A stretch of 64,000 nucleotides of DNA from contig WIXG01000013.1 of the NCBI GenBank assembly GCA_009869945.1, positions 186,001 through 250,000 of the forward strand, in the 5' to 3' direction. This stretch comes from Mesaphorura yosii (lineage: Eukaryota; Arthropoda; Collembola; Poduromorpha; Tullbergiidae). The notes beneath the pieces were generated by a model that was not told the origin of the DNA, made no database searches, and worked only from the letters and a program-made list of their open reading frames with translations. Shown piece after piece: positions 10,908 through 25,900 of this stretch. Made by a program: the position numbers and the translations under genes. Numbering within the stretch: position 1 is the first letter of the stretch; each line of letters starts with the position of its first letter.

Positions 10908-13900
10908 CTAATTGTTTGACCCGACCGATGATACATTGTCGGGTGACGGATTGGTGACATTTATCGGAGGTGACTCGGCGTTGTCTCGCCCGTGATAACT
11001 TTTGGAGTCACTGGCACCGTTGACTCGTTCTGTACTCGAGGATCCACTTCCCCGGCCACAAACTGTGTGATGATGCTCCCAATCTTTGTGCTGACAGAAA
11101 CTGCTGCAATAACGAGCCATGTTGCATCCGCTGCAAGTTTCGTGCGCCTTCCGTCCGCAGTTCCAGCAAGTCTGAAAATAGTGACGGGGCAGGATTTTAG
11201 ATTTTAGAAACGTACAACAAAGCAGCTTGTAGAATTTCTACCTCGTTGTCTATTGGCGGCGCTGCAACTGAAGCACCAGAGTCCCCAGCTCTTCGAGACT
11301 CTAAGTACGCTCTCTCGAGACGGATTCTCTCATTTGCAACGGCTTCACAAGCTCGCGCTTCTGCTGCCGCAACTGCTCGCTGGAGTTCAACCAGAGCCTG
11401 CCTCTTAACCTCTTGAACCGCTTCCTCTGTTCAGCAAGGAATAATCAATTAGAACATATCATCTTGCAATCAGCAATCGGCAATTCAGTAGTCAGATTTC
11501 ATTTGACCAAACTTGCCTGCTCTTCTCTTAACTTCGGCGACGCGGTCTTCAGTGGCCCGAAGTGCTTGAGCCATCATTTCTCCTGCCTGCCTCTTAAAAT
11601 CATCCGAGTTTTCGACTGTGCTCATGAATGCAGGTCGTCTAAGCCACGAAGAAACGTTCCCATTTCCCGACGCATTGTTGTCACTCTCTTCAGTGTGAAA
11701 AGTTCTTGTTTGCAGAATGCTGAGAGCTCGTTTTGTCTTCTCAACCATGCTCAGAATACAGTTCAGCATTACATGAATATTCCTCACTTCTGAGACATTC
11801 AGTTGGATAATATCAGTGCCTATGAAAGAATAATTTGACGCCCTTAGATTAGCTGCTTACTACAATTTTAATTATAATAATTGTGAAAACACTCGTCTGA
11901 ATTGGTCAAGCTGTTAATTATGACCATGTGTGGTCAAGGGTGTTCGGTTTCCCATCATTGGCTGCGACGAGAAATGTTTGTAATTAAATTGTTTGTTTGC
12001 TGCACGCTGATTGGCTGCTGCATAAATTGTTTGTTTACTGCGCAGCGTCCGTCAACTTGTCTTAGAATTTGTTTATTCTTGTCACAACACGTTCAGCGTT
12101 CAGTTGCGCTAGCAAGACAATTATTGTTTCGTCAGTTTCGTGTCTCCACTTTGGTTTATAATTATTCAAGTAGGTTTCTACCTGAAACCATGGACAGCAA
12201 ACCAATTCTCAGCTCTAGTCTCAAGATATTACTGTCGTTTTTCGACTCGGATGATGAAGATGACAAAAAAAGCGCACAACCGAACAAAGACGAAAATACA
12301 GTTGACGAGGAGACTTCGGCAGCAGAATTTCAGACTGCAGCAAGCCAGAATAGTGAGAATACAGTTACAATTGGACGCTTTTCAACTGCTCAAGATCTAA
12401 AGCGTGCTATGTGTCTACTGAAGACACCAGAAAGAGAAAAACACAAAGAAGACATCATTACCAGTGCTAAGACAAACATATCACCAGCCGCCGAAAAGAA
12501 TACCACAAAAGTTTGGCAATGGGATCCAGACACCTGTCTTCGAAAATCCGGATATGCGTAAGTCACCTTTGTACAACTAATGTTGAGAATGCAGAATGCG
12601 TGAAATGTAGAACTAACTAGAAAACCACTGTGTTTTTATAGCCTGGAAAAGATTTGTGCCAACAATCAAGGAATATTCCTCAAAGATGCCATTTACGTCA
12701 TCAGAGCTAGCCATTCAACAATCCTTCATTGACGGGATGGAGAAAAATCAACAAACATTCTCTATTCGACTTGGTGGCGCAGCTACCGAGCTAAAGATCC
12801 TCAGAAGGATCTTCTCCGTCGATTTGAAGAATATCTTCCTCACTAAGAGTTATGGTTTAAGCTCCAACGTCCTTCATGTCAAAAAGCTGAACCAAGATTT
12901 GCTTCCCTACTCAATGCTGCCCGATGGAGAGCCTTCCCTAAGCTGCCCAGGAAGCATGAGTGCTACTAGTATGGAGAATATAATTCCGCGTTGAATGGAA
13001 ATATAAACTGAGAACGTAATATTGATTTTATGTCTTGCAGATATTCTTCAGCTAATCAACGATAACGCGAGATACGGTCATTATGGAGCTGGGACTTTCT
13101 GGTGCAAACAAGCCAGCTGCAAACTTCGTGATTGTGTGACTGGGTCCGCAGTAGTCGAATATGGCCATGGAAAGACGATTTCTGTAAACCATCGCTTCAC
13201 CTGCAGCACAAAGAACGTCGTGTACATGATCAGTTGCAGCAGCTGCAATGATTCGGGCACCTACTCATGCCATGTTGGATCAACAGGAAACTTGCACAGC
13301 CGCTTGTGCCATCATCTCGATCCAAGGAAATCACACAGGGTCTTTGGAGGCTATCAGAAATACTCAGCATCGGAAATTGAAAATTTCATTCAAAATAAAT
13401 TAGATCCGAACAACTGTCGACAGGACTCACCTATCCATTGGAATTTTGAGCACGAGGAAAAAGGCAGGAGCATTCTTAAGCTCACAGTTTTGGAGAAACT
13501 ACCAGATGATACCGACAGACGCGTAGTAAGAGATACTGAAGACAGATTTAAGCGTCTTACTGGTGCCTACAACTATCTGGGATTGGGTCGAGGAGGGTTG
13601 AACGGTATTGGTGGATAATCAACTCCCTACACAACAATGCTCATCAAATCTGTTGACTCATATTAACCCAGTTCATTGTTAAACCACTAATCAATTACCT
13701 TTTATCTTTATCATCATACTTATCAAACATTACTGTTATCTGTTGTAATTGTTATCAGTCGTTGAAATAATAATTGATAGAACCCAAGTTACCCACCTAT
13801 TCTATTCTTCCACTCATCTTCGGATCCTTTGCTTCCACTTGTGCCAATTCCATTTGTACTCGGTGTTGAATTGCTTCCGCTCGAGTTGTTAATTCCACTC

Positions 13901-16900
13901 GAAGCGCCTCCTGATCCCGAATGACTAGAACTCTCGTTGTGATGCGCGTGGCTGTGGTGAGACGTCGGTGTCAGCAACGGGTAGCCTGCACTCGCGTAGT
14001 ATTCCCTCAAATCTAAAGCTGTGCTAATTCCATTTCCAGCGGCGGCTGCAGCCATGAAGAATGACGGTGAGAACAAACTCGTGTGAGGTCGCTTCGGGGT
14101 CGAAGCGTAGCTGAGCTCAGCTGGTTCGCGCTCGCCATTCTCGTACAAGCTGGAAGAGCAAATCAAAGATTGGCGGCTAGCGTTGATTCATTGATTAAAT
14201 CTGGAGGATATATGCGCTGAAAATTATGCCCATGGCCATGGCTTTTGAATGAATGGACATTTTGCAGCAGTAACTTTTAGGAGCAGACCACACAAGATGG
14301 GCACGCAGAAATATCGTCATCTTAAATTAAAATACTTTCTAAGGAGCCGAAAGCCCAGAAGCCTGCGTTTCTAAACCGTGCCGCAGAAGTTGTTCAGTTC
14401 AGCCAGTATTAAACGTAGCGGATAAAGGAAGATTCGGCACCAGCTTGAAGGAGTGAAAGAGTTAAGATTTCAGAAGTCTTGAGTCTTGAATTTGTCATAA
14501 ACTTCCTACTCACCACGACGGCTGCTCAGAAGCCATGTTTGCCACTTGTGCCTAACAGGAATATTATTATGAGAACTTTAGAGAAGAAAAGGCGCAGCAG
14601 CAGATAGGACACGAGAGATGAGGAATGAACGTATACAAGGTGAACAGATGGTCAATATCAATCTAACGTAAACGTAAACTGGGCCCGTGCCTGCCCTGCC
14701 AAGCTGCTGCTGGTGCACACAATGAATGGAGATAGATAAAAAGAATACGGAACCAACTTCAAACTGTCGGTTCCATCCCATTCCAAACTGGCAAAAGCAC
14801 CACATGCCACAAAAATTTTATACTCTCACAAAGTCACAGCTGTTTGCCCGACAATACAGCCACGCTCTACGCGTATTGTGCCCAGGCGATATCAGAGTTT
14901 TAGTTTCAAGACTTGCACGGTTTCCTGAAAATTAGTTTCCCACGAGCTTAGCCATGCCCAAGACGGAAAACGAAGCACAGCCGCGAGTGCCGAGCCTTCC
15001 TGTGACTGTCTCAACCTTTCAACTCGGGAGCATTTGACGAATTGCTGAATGCCGAATTGTTGATTCACAAAAGCAGAGAACTTCCAGCGTGGGAATGCCG
15101 GCAGCAGCAGCAAGTGGAGAAAGGACGAAGGGGTTCCTTTAATTAGAACCGAATTTCCCGGTCATTCTTACCTGTCTCTCTCCGAACTCTTTCTTTTGCC
15201 AGGCAATACCAGATCCGTTGCCTCCGAATGAAATATATCACATGGCTCTCCAATGTTGGATGTCGAGTCGATAATGACTTGCTCATGAGTTCGAATAAAG
15301 CTGAGAGGTGTCTGGAATAGAATCAACACGATTACTAATTTTTGTCGAAGCTCCGCTTCTCTCCTATCAAATCACACTCTCACCTGCTTCGAAATCCGTG
15401 CGAGTTGGCTTATCTCCCTCTGCAGAAGCGGCAGGTGCGTCTTGAGGAAAGGTAGAACGAATGGTCTTAAGGGGAATGAAGTGACTTCTTGAAGGGAATG
15501 ATGAAACTCTTCCACGCTCAAATGTCCACTCTGGTCACAACGAATCAAGACACGTGCACGTGTTCAAATTGGATAGTCGCACCTGCGCTACTTTACTATA
15601 AGCTATGGAACATATTTCGAATTCAATGCGTACCACAAGATTGAAGACTAGAGTACGAACGCGATCTCCAACCTCCGGAGAAATGTCACACCCGAAATGC
15701 AGGAGTGTTCCAAGAAATCGTTTTATTTTCATGACATGTCTCGCGCCAGCGTTCGTCAAATGAGCCAAACTTTCTGTAAGGTGGTGCGAAGCTGAAAAAA
15801 AAAAGAAAAATTGGCTCAACTAATTCCTGAGCAAGTTTCTGTTCTTGAAGCCATTATCGACAGCCCATCCAGACCACAGAGACGTAAAATACAGAAGATC
15901 CATAAAATGCAAACATGATCTCCTAAATGAAAGTGAGTCTTAAGCATTGGCATTCGTATTTGTATCTGAATCGAATGCCAAATGTCCTGTCTAAATCTGA
16001 ACTGCTTCGTAATTGCTGCCAACTACCAAATGTCAGCACAACATAAACCAAACGCCTGCATTCATCAGTTGCGAGTAAAATCTACTAATTTAGACTAGTG
16101 TACTCACAGGCGGTGCTGGAGCCAGAAGAATTCGAAGATGACGACTGCGTTCTTGCCAAAGAGCCGGAATTATTCACGTTGGCAGAACCACCGGCTGGAG
16201 GAGAGGGAGTTCTTCTGTCGCTGTTGCTGCAAGCGGGACTAGCACGGTTCGACCGGGCATTCGCTGTGGGTGTGTTGACGTCTCCGTTGGCAGCTGCGTA
16301 TTTGTGCCCGAATCCACCGTGCCCTTCTCTTCCACCGTTATGGCTGTGATGCGAGGTGGTGGAGGACGAGATGGTCGCCGGGGAGTTGTTCTTGACGCCA
16401 GGCATTGGTGGCGAGTGCGGTGTGCTACTGGCTCTCAGGTGACCGTGCCCACTTCCACCGGATTTGGAGCCTTCACTCATACGATGGTGATGTTTGTAAT
16501 GGTGTCGTGAATGATGGGAGTTGTCTTTACTCAGCACTGCAACAATACAAAACACGCTCAGATTAGGTCTCAGAAAAGGAGCAGATTTTCTAGAAAAAGA
16601 ACACGCTTTGGATTGAATCGAAAGTATTTTGATACGCATAAAATATGAATGACCGGCGAAGGAGGATATTTGATAAAAATAGGGAGCCGAGGAAAGAGAA
16701 ACGTGAAACATCTGCTCCCAACTAAATCCTATTCCCATCAGTACAACAGAGTAAAGTGAGCCGGCTATTACTGCTAGTTTATCCTAATATATTTCGCACA
16801 ATTTTCTCAATTACAAAACTTTTAGATTAACGCTATAGGTTAAAGCAACGCTATGCTGGAGCAAAATGATGCAAATTTTTCACGAGCAACACTCCAACCT

Positions 16901-19900
16901 GAACATAAACATTTTGTCGAATTTGGCCCGGCGTTGGGGCAAACTCGCAACTTTCTAATCACTTTTCTTTAAATCTAAGCAAATTAATTCCCATAATATA
17001 GCTGAAACACCTTTAGGAGTATGGCGTTCGATTTCGGGCTTCGTAGATTCATTTACCCATGAAGATGGACAAGAAGAGTGAATTAGCAGCTGCATCACTT
17101 TCTCCTTGGGTCCATTTTACATGCGACTACGATTGTAACGGGTTACGTAATGATAATCGTACGCAAAGATGAATGAGCAGACACATGACTTGTCCCGTGC
17201 CATGTTCCCCAAGCTCAAACTTAACCAAGACCTGACGTGGCAGACGCGGCAGAAGAATGCGCTGTCACGCAGAAGAATTCAAGTTAAGAAAATTTACACG
17301 CGCACTTGCTGCCCTTTGCCATTCCCGACGCCGCGCCATGTTTCAGCTGAATTAAATATTGTGCAGCAGATTGCTCACAATGCAAAAGTTTTGGAATGGA
17401 TCAAGTTGATATTTTTGTCTATAAACATCATCTGCATGGCACGCCGATGCTAATACCGGTTTCCAGCGGCAGCAGCAGCAGAACGGCATCAGTTCCTGAG
17501 ATGAAACGAGACATTTTCGAGCGTGAACCTGAACTAGAGGCGGCCAGGAGCAAGCGTACTTCTAAGAGTTGGTGCGTACAATAAAATACACAACATTAGA
17601 TCGAAACTACTCATTCATAGTAGAGGCAATGCTGCTGGTAGCAAGAGAAAGAGAAAATGCATCGGCAGATCACATCTGGCATTTTACCATCAGACTTTCC
17701 CAGATGTGCCATTCCAATTCTTAATATTTATTTTTTAAAACTTTGGATTTCGAAAACTTTGCCATTGCCCATGTGCTCTCGCTGTGTGAAGAATTCAGCT
17801 GTGCTGCTACTGTGCTGTCGGAATGCTAGCCTGCGCCTTATCAAGTTTCCTTCCTGATTATTTGGAACGGAATGAGTCAGGTGGATTAAATACGCCTTCA
17901 CTTCGTACTGCTCGCGTGTAAAGAACGCAATATGCAAACACTCGAAACTGAAGCGCGACTCATCCATCCAAGCCTCAACCCAAGTAGGCCAGATTTTTCT
18001 ACGCGATGTGATGTGATTTGAGCTGTTGCTCTGATTTGATTTGTTCGTGAGAAATTAAAATGTGCGAATTCGTAATAGCACTTCGGCTCTGAGAACGGAT
18101 TAAGCCACACGTCACAACATTCGAGTCTCGGGATCCTTTATTCTGAAGTGCATGCGAGCTGGGGCACTCTGAGAGCTATTTTTTCTGAAGTGGCTGAAGT
18201 CCGTCCACTCCCTCCGAACGTCCACGTCCCATCAGTGGACGCAGATGACAAGCATCAGTCACAATAGAAAGCTAAGTTTAGACTCTCGTGCCGACTGGCC
18301 GCATTCCCCTGTGCCTTTTGCATCACATCCGGTGACCATCCAAATGATGCTAACCAGGAAGCCACTAGCATACCGGGCGCATGTCGTGTCAGGCCAGGCC
18401 ATTATAAATGTGGGCAGCCCACCAGTCTCGTAGATGTACGGTTCTAAACCCTTTCCCATGCAAATGCGAATGTAGTGCGAGACCCGGAAACCAGGCTGGA
18501 CGGTGTAAATGTCAGGATACTGTAAATCTATTTTCACTCATTCCACATCCACTCCCATCCGTGCGAAGTTTTCCATCTGAGCCTTCTTTCTGTCAACTCA
18601 ACCCTTCGAAAAGGGTAATTATTATGCAACAACTGGCATTCATCTTCTGACGGACCGACCAGAAGCCAAGCGTTTTGGATGGACCGTAGGAATTTCTATT
18701 TTTGTCTTCTGCTTCCTTAATTAAAAATGGAGACCAGCAGTGCAAGGAAGATGATGCAATCCAGGCCAGGCTGCTGCGGCTCCTGGAGTAAGTGTGAATA
18801 ATGGCCTGGTCTGGCCTGTCAGATGGTATGAGCACGGAGAGTGTGAAATACATTCGTCCGAAACTTATGTTGATGCTGACCCGTTGGAGATTATCTTGTA
18901 AATCTCAGGAGATCTGTTTAGCGTACTTGAGCTGCTTTTGAATGGACACAGAAGGTAAATATAAACATTTTAAAGCTAAACTGGCTTGTAATGTCTGCTG
19001 TTGACTTACAAATAAAAGAATCCAGCTCTACATACATGAATGGAAGGGTCAAGAGGACTCAGCCGGACTTGACGGAACTCTCAAATCCCCAGTTTACAAG
19101 CTTACAAGACCCAATTGAATTAAAGGGCTTTAACCGCCGATTGAATGCTCCAAAATACGAAACAAATTGGAATGGTAATTGGTCGCACAAGAAGAAGCAC
19201 TGCCACAAATTGAGACTAACCACAACTTTTCAAACTGACGACGCCAATGCCAAATGCAGAAGCAGAATTATTCTCAAACAACCGAACCAACATGCCTGTG
19301 AAATGACTTTGACGTTGCCGTTGCACTTGAAACTTGTTGTGTCGTGGACTGCGGATTCTGTTTTCAACATTTTCATATCAAGAAAAAAGGGAGAAAGAAA
19401 GTGCCCCCATTTTTAAACAAGAGTGGTTGTGTGGAAACTCCTGAATCTGACTTTTCATAAACAGACGTCAAAAGCGAGCCGCTGCTGCTGAGTTACCCTG
19501 GTCTGGCCAAGGCAGGAGACGAATAGCGTAATACAATTATTCGTGCACTTGTCACTTGCACCACGCACGGGCATGGGCACGGCCGGACTCGACCATTGCA
19601 TGAGAATTGAAATTACAGTGGCATTTACTAAACTGTGGTTGCACTCCTCAACTCCTGCCGAGCCGAGTGCGAACGAACACTGGAAATCATTCATGACAGA
19701 AACATTGCGCAGTGGCTAACTGCCTTGAAGTCATCTCACATTCCGATTTATCCGACGATTTTCATGCATTTTACAATCGCCTTCGCCAGATTAATCAAGT
19801 TCATCTAATACGGTCTTACACAAAAATTCGGCGGCCCGATCGTAAAGTCGGTAAAGTTAAGCAAAGTCAATCTATTTTAGCAACAGTTGCTGTTGCATTG

Positions 19901-22900
19901 CGCTGTAAACCGTAATGAGAGCATTCGGCAGTATAAAGCAATCATAAATGTAAGAAAGTGTGGCCCATATGTTATTTGCGTAGTATGGTTTCCTAATCTG
20001 CTCTCACCCGCTCATATTCGTAGTCCGTTTAGACGCGACTGATTCATATGGCACGGCTGTCCCGGCAGTGCAGTGCACTTGCTATTTTCAAATTAGACAT
20101 ATGGAGATGAAATTAAATATTACGTTGATTATTATGAGCCGGCCAGATGCACCCAACGGGGTAAAGCATTTCACCATCACTCATCACATCCACATTCTTA
20201 ATAACTACGTAGCAGGACGACGACAGAAGGTGTCAAAGCTGTAAAGTGAATCCCATCATTGCAGCTGAGCAATGTAATTAATGCAGCCGTGTTGTGCCGT
20301 GATGCATCCAACTATTACAAAGTCACGACTCAAAAATTAAAGGATTATGTCCATTACAGCAATACGGGAATAATTGCCGCAGTTATTTAATCAAACGGTT
20401 ATTGTGTAATTCATAAATTACACTCAATGCGAATGAACCCATTCGTTCCCTACCCGTGTTTGTGATTTAACGAGAAAACACCCACGAACATGAGGCGTGC
20501 GTGCGTGATGCGCCTCTGACTCATCGTAAACCCTTCCACATTGATGGGTACTCTGTTTCCGACTCGACCTACTATCGACCCGACCTTCGTCAACACAGCC
20601 TTCATTGCAATTGCAAAACAACGCGCACGTGGCCGAGGGTCCCATTCGGTCCAATCCGAGCTAATCGTGTCTACTTTGGTCTATCAGATTCCAAAATCTG
20701 GCCGTTTCCTTCCGCAGTTCGATATATTTGAAGATAGAAAGAAAAATTGATTTTTAAATGATTTTTAAGGGGAAACGAGAGAAAAATTGCCTCGCGTTTG
20801 ACGGCAGCAATCAATAGTAATCATAATAAAACAAATACCAATATTTCAGTATGGATTGCTTGAATAGCTTACTTCCAGCGTTGCGCCCATGGAATGAATG
20901 CTCTGTAATAAATCATTTTCCGTTTCAACCAATTTCGAGCGCTGGCACACAGGGCACAGAACACTGCATTTCCTATTGCATTGGTAATAATATTCGCTCA
21001 TGTAAATGGTGTGAATTGGAAAGTGTGAATTTTCTCAACATTAATAATTTAGTGCCATTTCTTCAGAAGGACGTAAAATTGTTTTCGCTCCTGATTCATT
21101 TATTTACGACGACGAAGACGCTCGTGTGGGAAAACCTGCACGCTTTAGCGCTGGCGAGGCATTGGAGTTAAGCCAATGCGAATTTTTATGCCTGAGACTT
21201 GAATTACTGCTTGCTTGTCGCGACGATTACAAGTGCCATATGAGTCCAGCGAAGTGTATTATTGTCACCTCTGGGCAGCAACAGCCAGTAATAAGTAAAT
21301 ATTTATTTGAATCGCAGCGCAGCGCGTTCGTATGCAAATCCTTTTCGTCAAACACCTGCTCGTGTTCCAGGCCTCTACCCCACCGCACCAAGTCTTTGTC
21401 CGTCGTATCATGATGGACTACTATTCCATGGAAAAATAGTCCTCTGCTCGCCTTGTAATCCAACTACACTCCCTACACCATGAGCAGTAAGCACCAAATT
21501 ATTAAAAACACATGTTCCAGACTCCATGCACAAGAAACTAGCTAGACATTTCCAGGAAAATGTTTCTTGACGGAAAGTAATATATGAGAGCCTGCGACGG
21601 GGCATAATTATATTTATGAACAATAATGTGCGTTCTATGCCATGCAGAGTTTTGGCGGAGACATTATTTATTACTTGTGAGATTGAGAGCTGGTTTTGAC
21701 CTTTCGCCTTCGCTGGGCATCGCACTGAACAACGTGTTTACAATTTTGTAACTTCGCTCAGGGGCAATCAAAATCATATGGCTTACGAAAGAAATTGAAA
21801 ATCACGCGCAATACATTGGACATTTGGTTCCTTTTGTTGCCCCAACGCAAATTTCTTGTCCCCTTCATTGTTATTTTGAATACGCTTGCTTTCTGAAAAC
21901 AATATTTGCTCAAGACCTCGAAATGGGTTGGACATCTTCAACGCTCGCTTCGGTCCTTTCTTAAGTTAAGAAATCAGTTAATGCAGCCTTCACATATCGT
22001 CCTTAGCGAAGTATATGCTTATGCTCGACACTGGAGGGGTCCAAGTACGAACAAATTGCACTGGAGACATGAAAGGGCTGACACTTTCCTTATTTCTACT
22101 TTCACTAGGGAAAAAAGCCGAGAAAACAGTCTGTTGCATGTTTGGGAGGTAAAAAAGTGCCAGAAATACAAAACGAAGATGAAAATGAATGCGCGGATGG
22201 ATGATGGGAGAAAGTGGGATAATAGAATATAGAAAATAGAAGGATTATTGATCATTCATTCCATCTTTCTCCGTGTAAGCTTTTACCAGGACCCAACGTG
22301 GTATCAAGTGATGAGGAGCTGCAGCGCAAAGAGAAATGACTCAGGTGGGATGTTTCCCGCCGACTGTTTTTAACATCGCTCCCTTTGCCGGTATCACCGC
22401 ACCGCATCACACTGTGATACGATACGCACTCGGGAAAGATGGAAATGCGCCCGAGAGAAAAGGCTACAAGAAATTGGACAGATGGTGAACGACAGATAAA
22501 AGACGGAATGGAAAAAAGTTGAGCAAAGAAAACTTTCTTTTCTTTCCATCCGCTTAAGAATACAAGAAAAATTATATTTCTCAGATTTGTAGAATTATTT
22601 TACGCCCACGTAGAAGCAGGCTTATAATTTATCCGAATCCGTATGCAGGTCAGACTAATTTCTGCGCGGAGTTATGAATGGGACTCGGCTACTGCTGCTG
22701 GCCTCGGGACTGGCCGGGATGCATACTGGGATTAATTTGTCAAAATGAGAGCAGAGTAGTATGAGGCATTACTTAAATAATCCCCGGCAAGATTCATTGT
22801 GATGTGGTGAGTGGTCGAATATCGGACGCTGCTGGATTAATGCTTCAGCTCTCTTTTCGTCTATCTCGCTGAATAAATGGAGCATATCGTTTGCTGGTCC

Positions 22901-25900
22901 TTAAATTCCTAATTTTTCGTTGTTGCTGAATTTTCTAAAAATGCACGTGAAATTAAGCAAAGCTGAATGCTTGCCGTGTTCGTTTTAAAAAAGTTTCCTA
23001 CATTTCGAAATTCGAGTGCAACTTGCAGCGTGCTACGATGCTGGTGAATGAATTGATCTAAAACACAGCTGTTGTTTGTGAACAAATACTTTATGGGGTT
23101 TATGCAGCATGCACATGTTGTGAGTAGTTTATGTTTTAGAAATCCAGCAGCAAGTGACATTAGAGTCAAAATATTTTCCGAGACACAAACAAGAAGTATA
23201 ACCCGTGCAAATGGCTTTGGTGAATGCTGAACTGAACGTCTTGAGAAATTTATACATAAAGAAAAGTAAAATTCTCTCCCTCGCATTGAACTGATGGTGA
23301 ACTTTTGGTCTCACTCGTCGTCGCAGTGCTTTTGATTTCATTGGAAATCCATGAAAGCGCACAGGTGACGGCTTTTCAGTGAAACTTGAGTCTTGGCTTG
23401 TCGGAAATGTTGCCGGAATGAAAACTCCAGCCGCTCAAGGCGAGTGAGCCCGGTAAGGCAAGTTGAAACGTGGGAGCAAGCAAGCAGGAGGCATGAGGAC
23501 GCGCACATGTGTTACTCGTCCATAAAAATATTTTTGGTCTCTCCCAAATTAATTTCCACCGACATTATATTACGCTGAGACCCATTCAATACCGACATTA
23601 GGCACAGGCCGCGTAGTTACTTTCCTTGCCTTGCCGCTTGCCAGACAGGGCAAAGTCGCTTACGCTTAATGCTCAAACGCAGACTGGCTCAAGACCAACC
23701 TTATTACTACTATTGCCACGATTTAGAACCATAATAACATTGGAATTTTTATATTGACGCAGGCGTTTATCTAGACAAGCAATTCAAGGAATACTTTCCA
23801 CGTGAATACTTCGCCAAATCAATCGAACAGCTCAAACTTGACAATTCTTCATGCAATAGACATCAAATAGGTGAGACAATTTCATAATTCATTAAATTAT
23901 CACTGTCGGAATGTGCACATATGCAAGACACAAATCATTCTGAGGAAGCCGCATCTCACAAGCGACAATACAAACTCGACACACATAGACAGAGAAGATG
24001 CATTACGATTGCTAGCCGTGCTTTTTAAAGGCAGAACTTTGCTTATCAGATTCAAAAATATCCGTGACGATATTTATTAATGTTTTGCATGTGTTCAACC
24101 TTCGCTTGCCAGAATTCATTTCACTTTCCAACTTTTTGAATTAATGTTGCTCGCTTCATAAATAATTTCAATAAATTGATTATTACATGCTCCGCAACAT
24201 ATTTCAGGTATTATGCGATAAAATATGGCTTGATGCTAAACTCAGCACCTTTCCACCTCACGCAAGAGCAACTGCTACTGCGAGGGCTTCGGCAGGCTTA
24301 GTTTACAGGGCCGTCATCCATGCCCGCATAGTAAAGTAGAAAAGTATGATGTAATTTTTGGTTGCAGGTGTTCCAATAATTCAATATCCATACAAACAGT
24401 GTCTGGAGAGGTACAGATGCGAAGCTTAGGCTTAGGTTTGAGCGTAAGAGACAAATTATGAAGCCTTTTAGTGGTAACGCCTGAAGTGAAGTTGGGTTAT
24501 GGGTTCAAATTCGTAAATGAATTACCTAATAAATGTGGAGGCATTATGAAATTTTTAGAAATTTGTTCTTGATTCAATAAATGAATTGAAAAAAAAGTTT
24601 CGTTTCGGGGAACAAAGGCAGAATTCGAACGCATTTTTCGTGTTCTTTTTCTCATTCAGGGTGGAATTGTGTCCGTGTCGATTCCAGGACAACTCATGTC
24701 GAACAACTCATTTTATTGACACCTCATGCTAAAAAAAACTCATGTTAAAAAAAGTCATACCCGTGAAAACTTATGCTCAAAAATCTCATGGTTGGCCCCA
24801 ATCATGTTCATGTATATTCATGCTCTATATACAAAAGTTAAACAAATTAAGTATTTGAAACAAAAGCAATTGGCAATCTTTATCTTCGGAAGCGGATAAT
24901 TGTCAGAGCGCCACGTCACTTTTTCATCAATTGTGTGACACGTCCCAAACACTTGCTACCAATCTGCGGGCACTTCACAATTATCTAGTTTCCCATAGTG
25001 TAACCCTAACATGAACGCCCTAACCTAACTTAACCCCATAGAATTTGGAGCTTTTTTGCAAAATTGATCATGCAGTCGGTTAACATGAGAAGATATAACA
25101 TGGCTTTTTATCAGCATGGCCTGAACTTGAGCCTGAGCTTTCGAAAACATAGAATGAATAGTCCAAAACATAAGCTTTTTCAACAAGCGATTTTTGTAAC
25201 TTTAGTTTTTTTTAGCATGAGATGTCCGTAACTTGAAATGTCGAGCATGACTTGAGTTATTACGTCCGTGTCTTGCTTCAGGGCAGGGAATCTTGTATTG
25301 GATTCCAGATCAGTCTTTAAGTGCCGAGCCGATGGATGCTGCTGATTGGATTGGGGCATGCGAAAGGACAAAGTGTGTCTGGCAGGTGCAGAAAGTATGC
25401 AGGTAGGATTTGAAACACGATGAGTAATGTCTCAAACAGTAAAAGTATACGGGCCGCTCTGCTTTGCTACGCATCGCATCGCGCACGTGAAATGATGAAA
25501 TGCGAAAGAGTTTTTGATTTCTTTGGAACCGACCAGCTGAGTCCGCTCTCAGTCTGGCATTACTGCCACACCATCACGGCGAGCAAGCATTATTTTACCC
25601 GGATGGTTACCCATTCCTTGTTCTGTTCTGCCACGCACTTTCTCACAGCCCTTGCTTGGCCTCGTATGGTACGACATGGCGTGACGAGTTGTGCAGTTGT
25701 GCTTGCCTAACACGCTAAAACTGTGGGTCTTTCAGAAAACTTTATTGATAATCCTTTACAGCCTGAGCCACCACAACCGCCACCATCACCGCAATTCTTG
25801 CCACTTGGTCCAAATACGGCATAGCAGTGGCACTGCGCACCGCTTCTAGCAACAGTGGCCACGGTGAGTGGTGGCGGCAGTGGCGAAATCTGCTTTTTCT

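Noticed and set aside
12190-13618. A full Penelope-like retroelement
   Set aside because: Only the GIY-YIG part is recognisable; no reverse transcriptase motif, terminal repeat or target duplication was seen.
25006-25040. Interstitial arthropod telomere repeat (CCTAA)
   Set aside because: Only two adjacent units plus scattered CCTAAC words; not enough to call.
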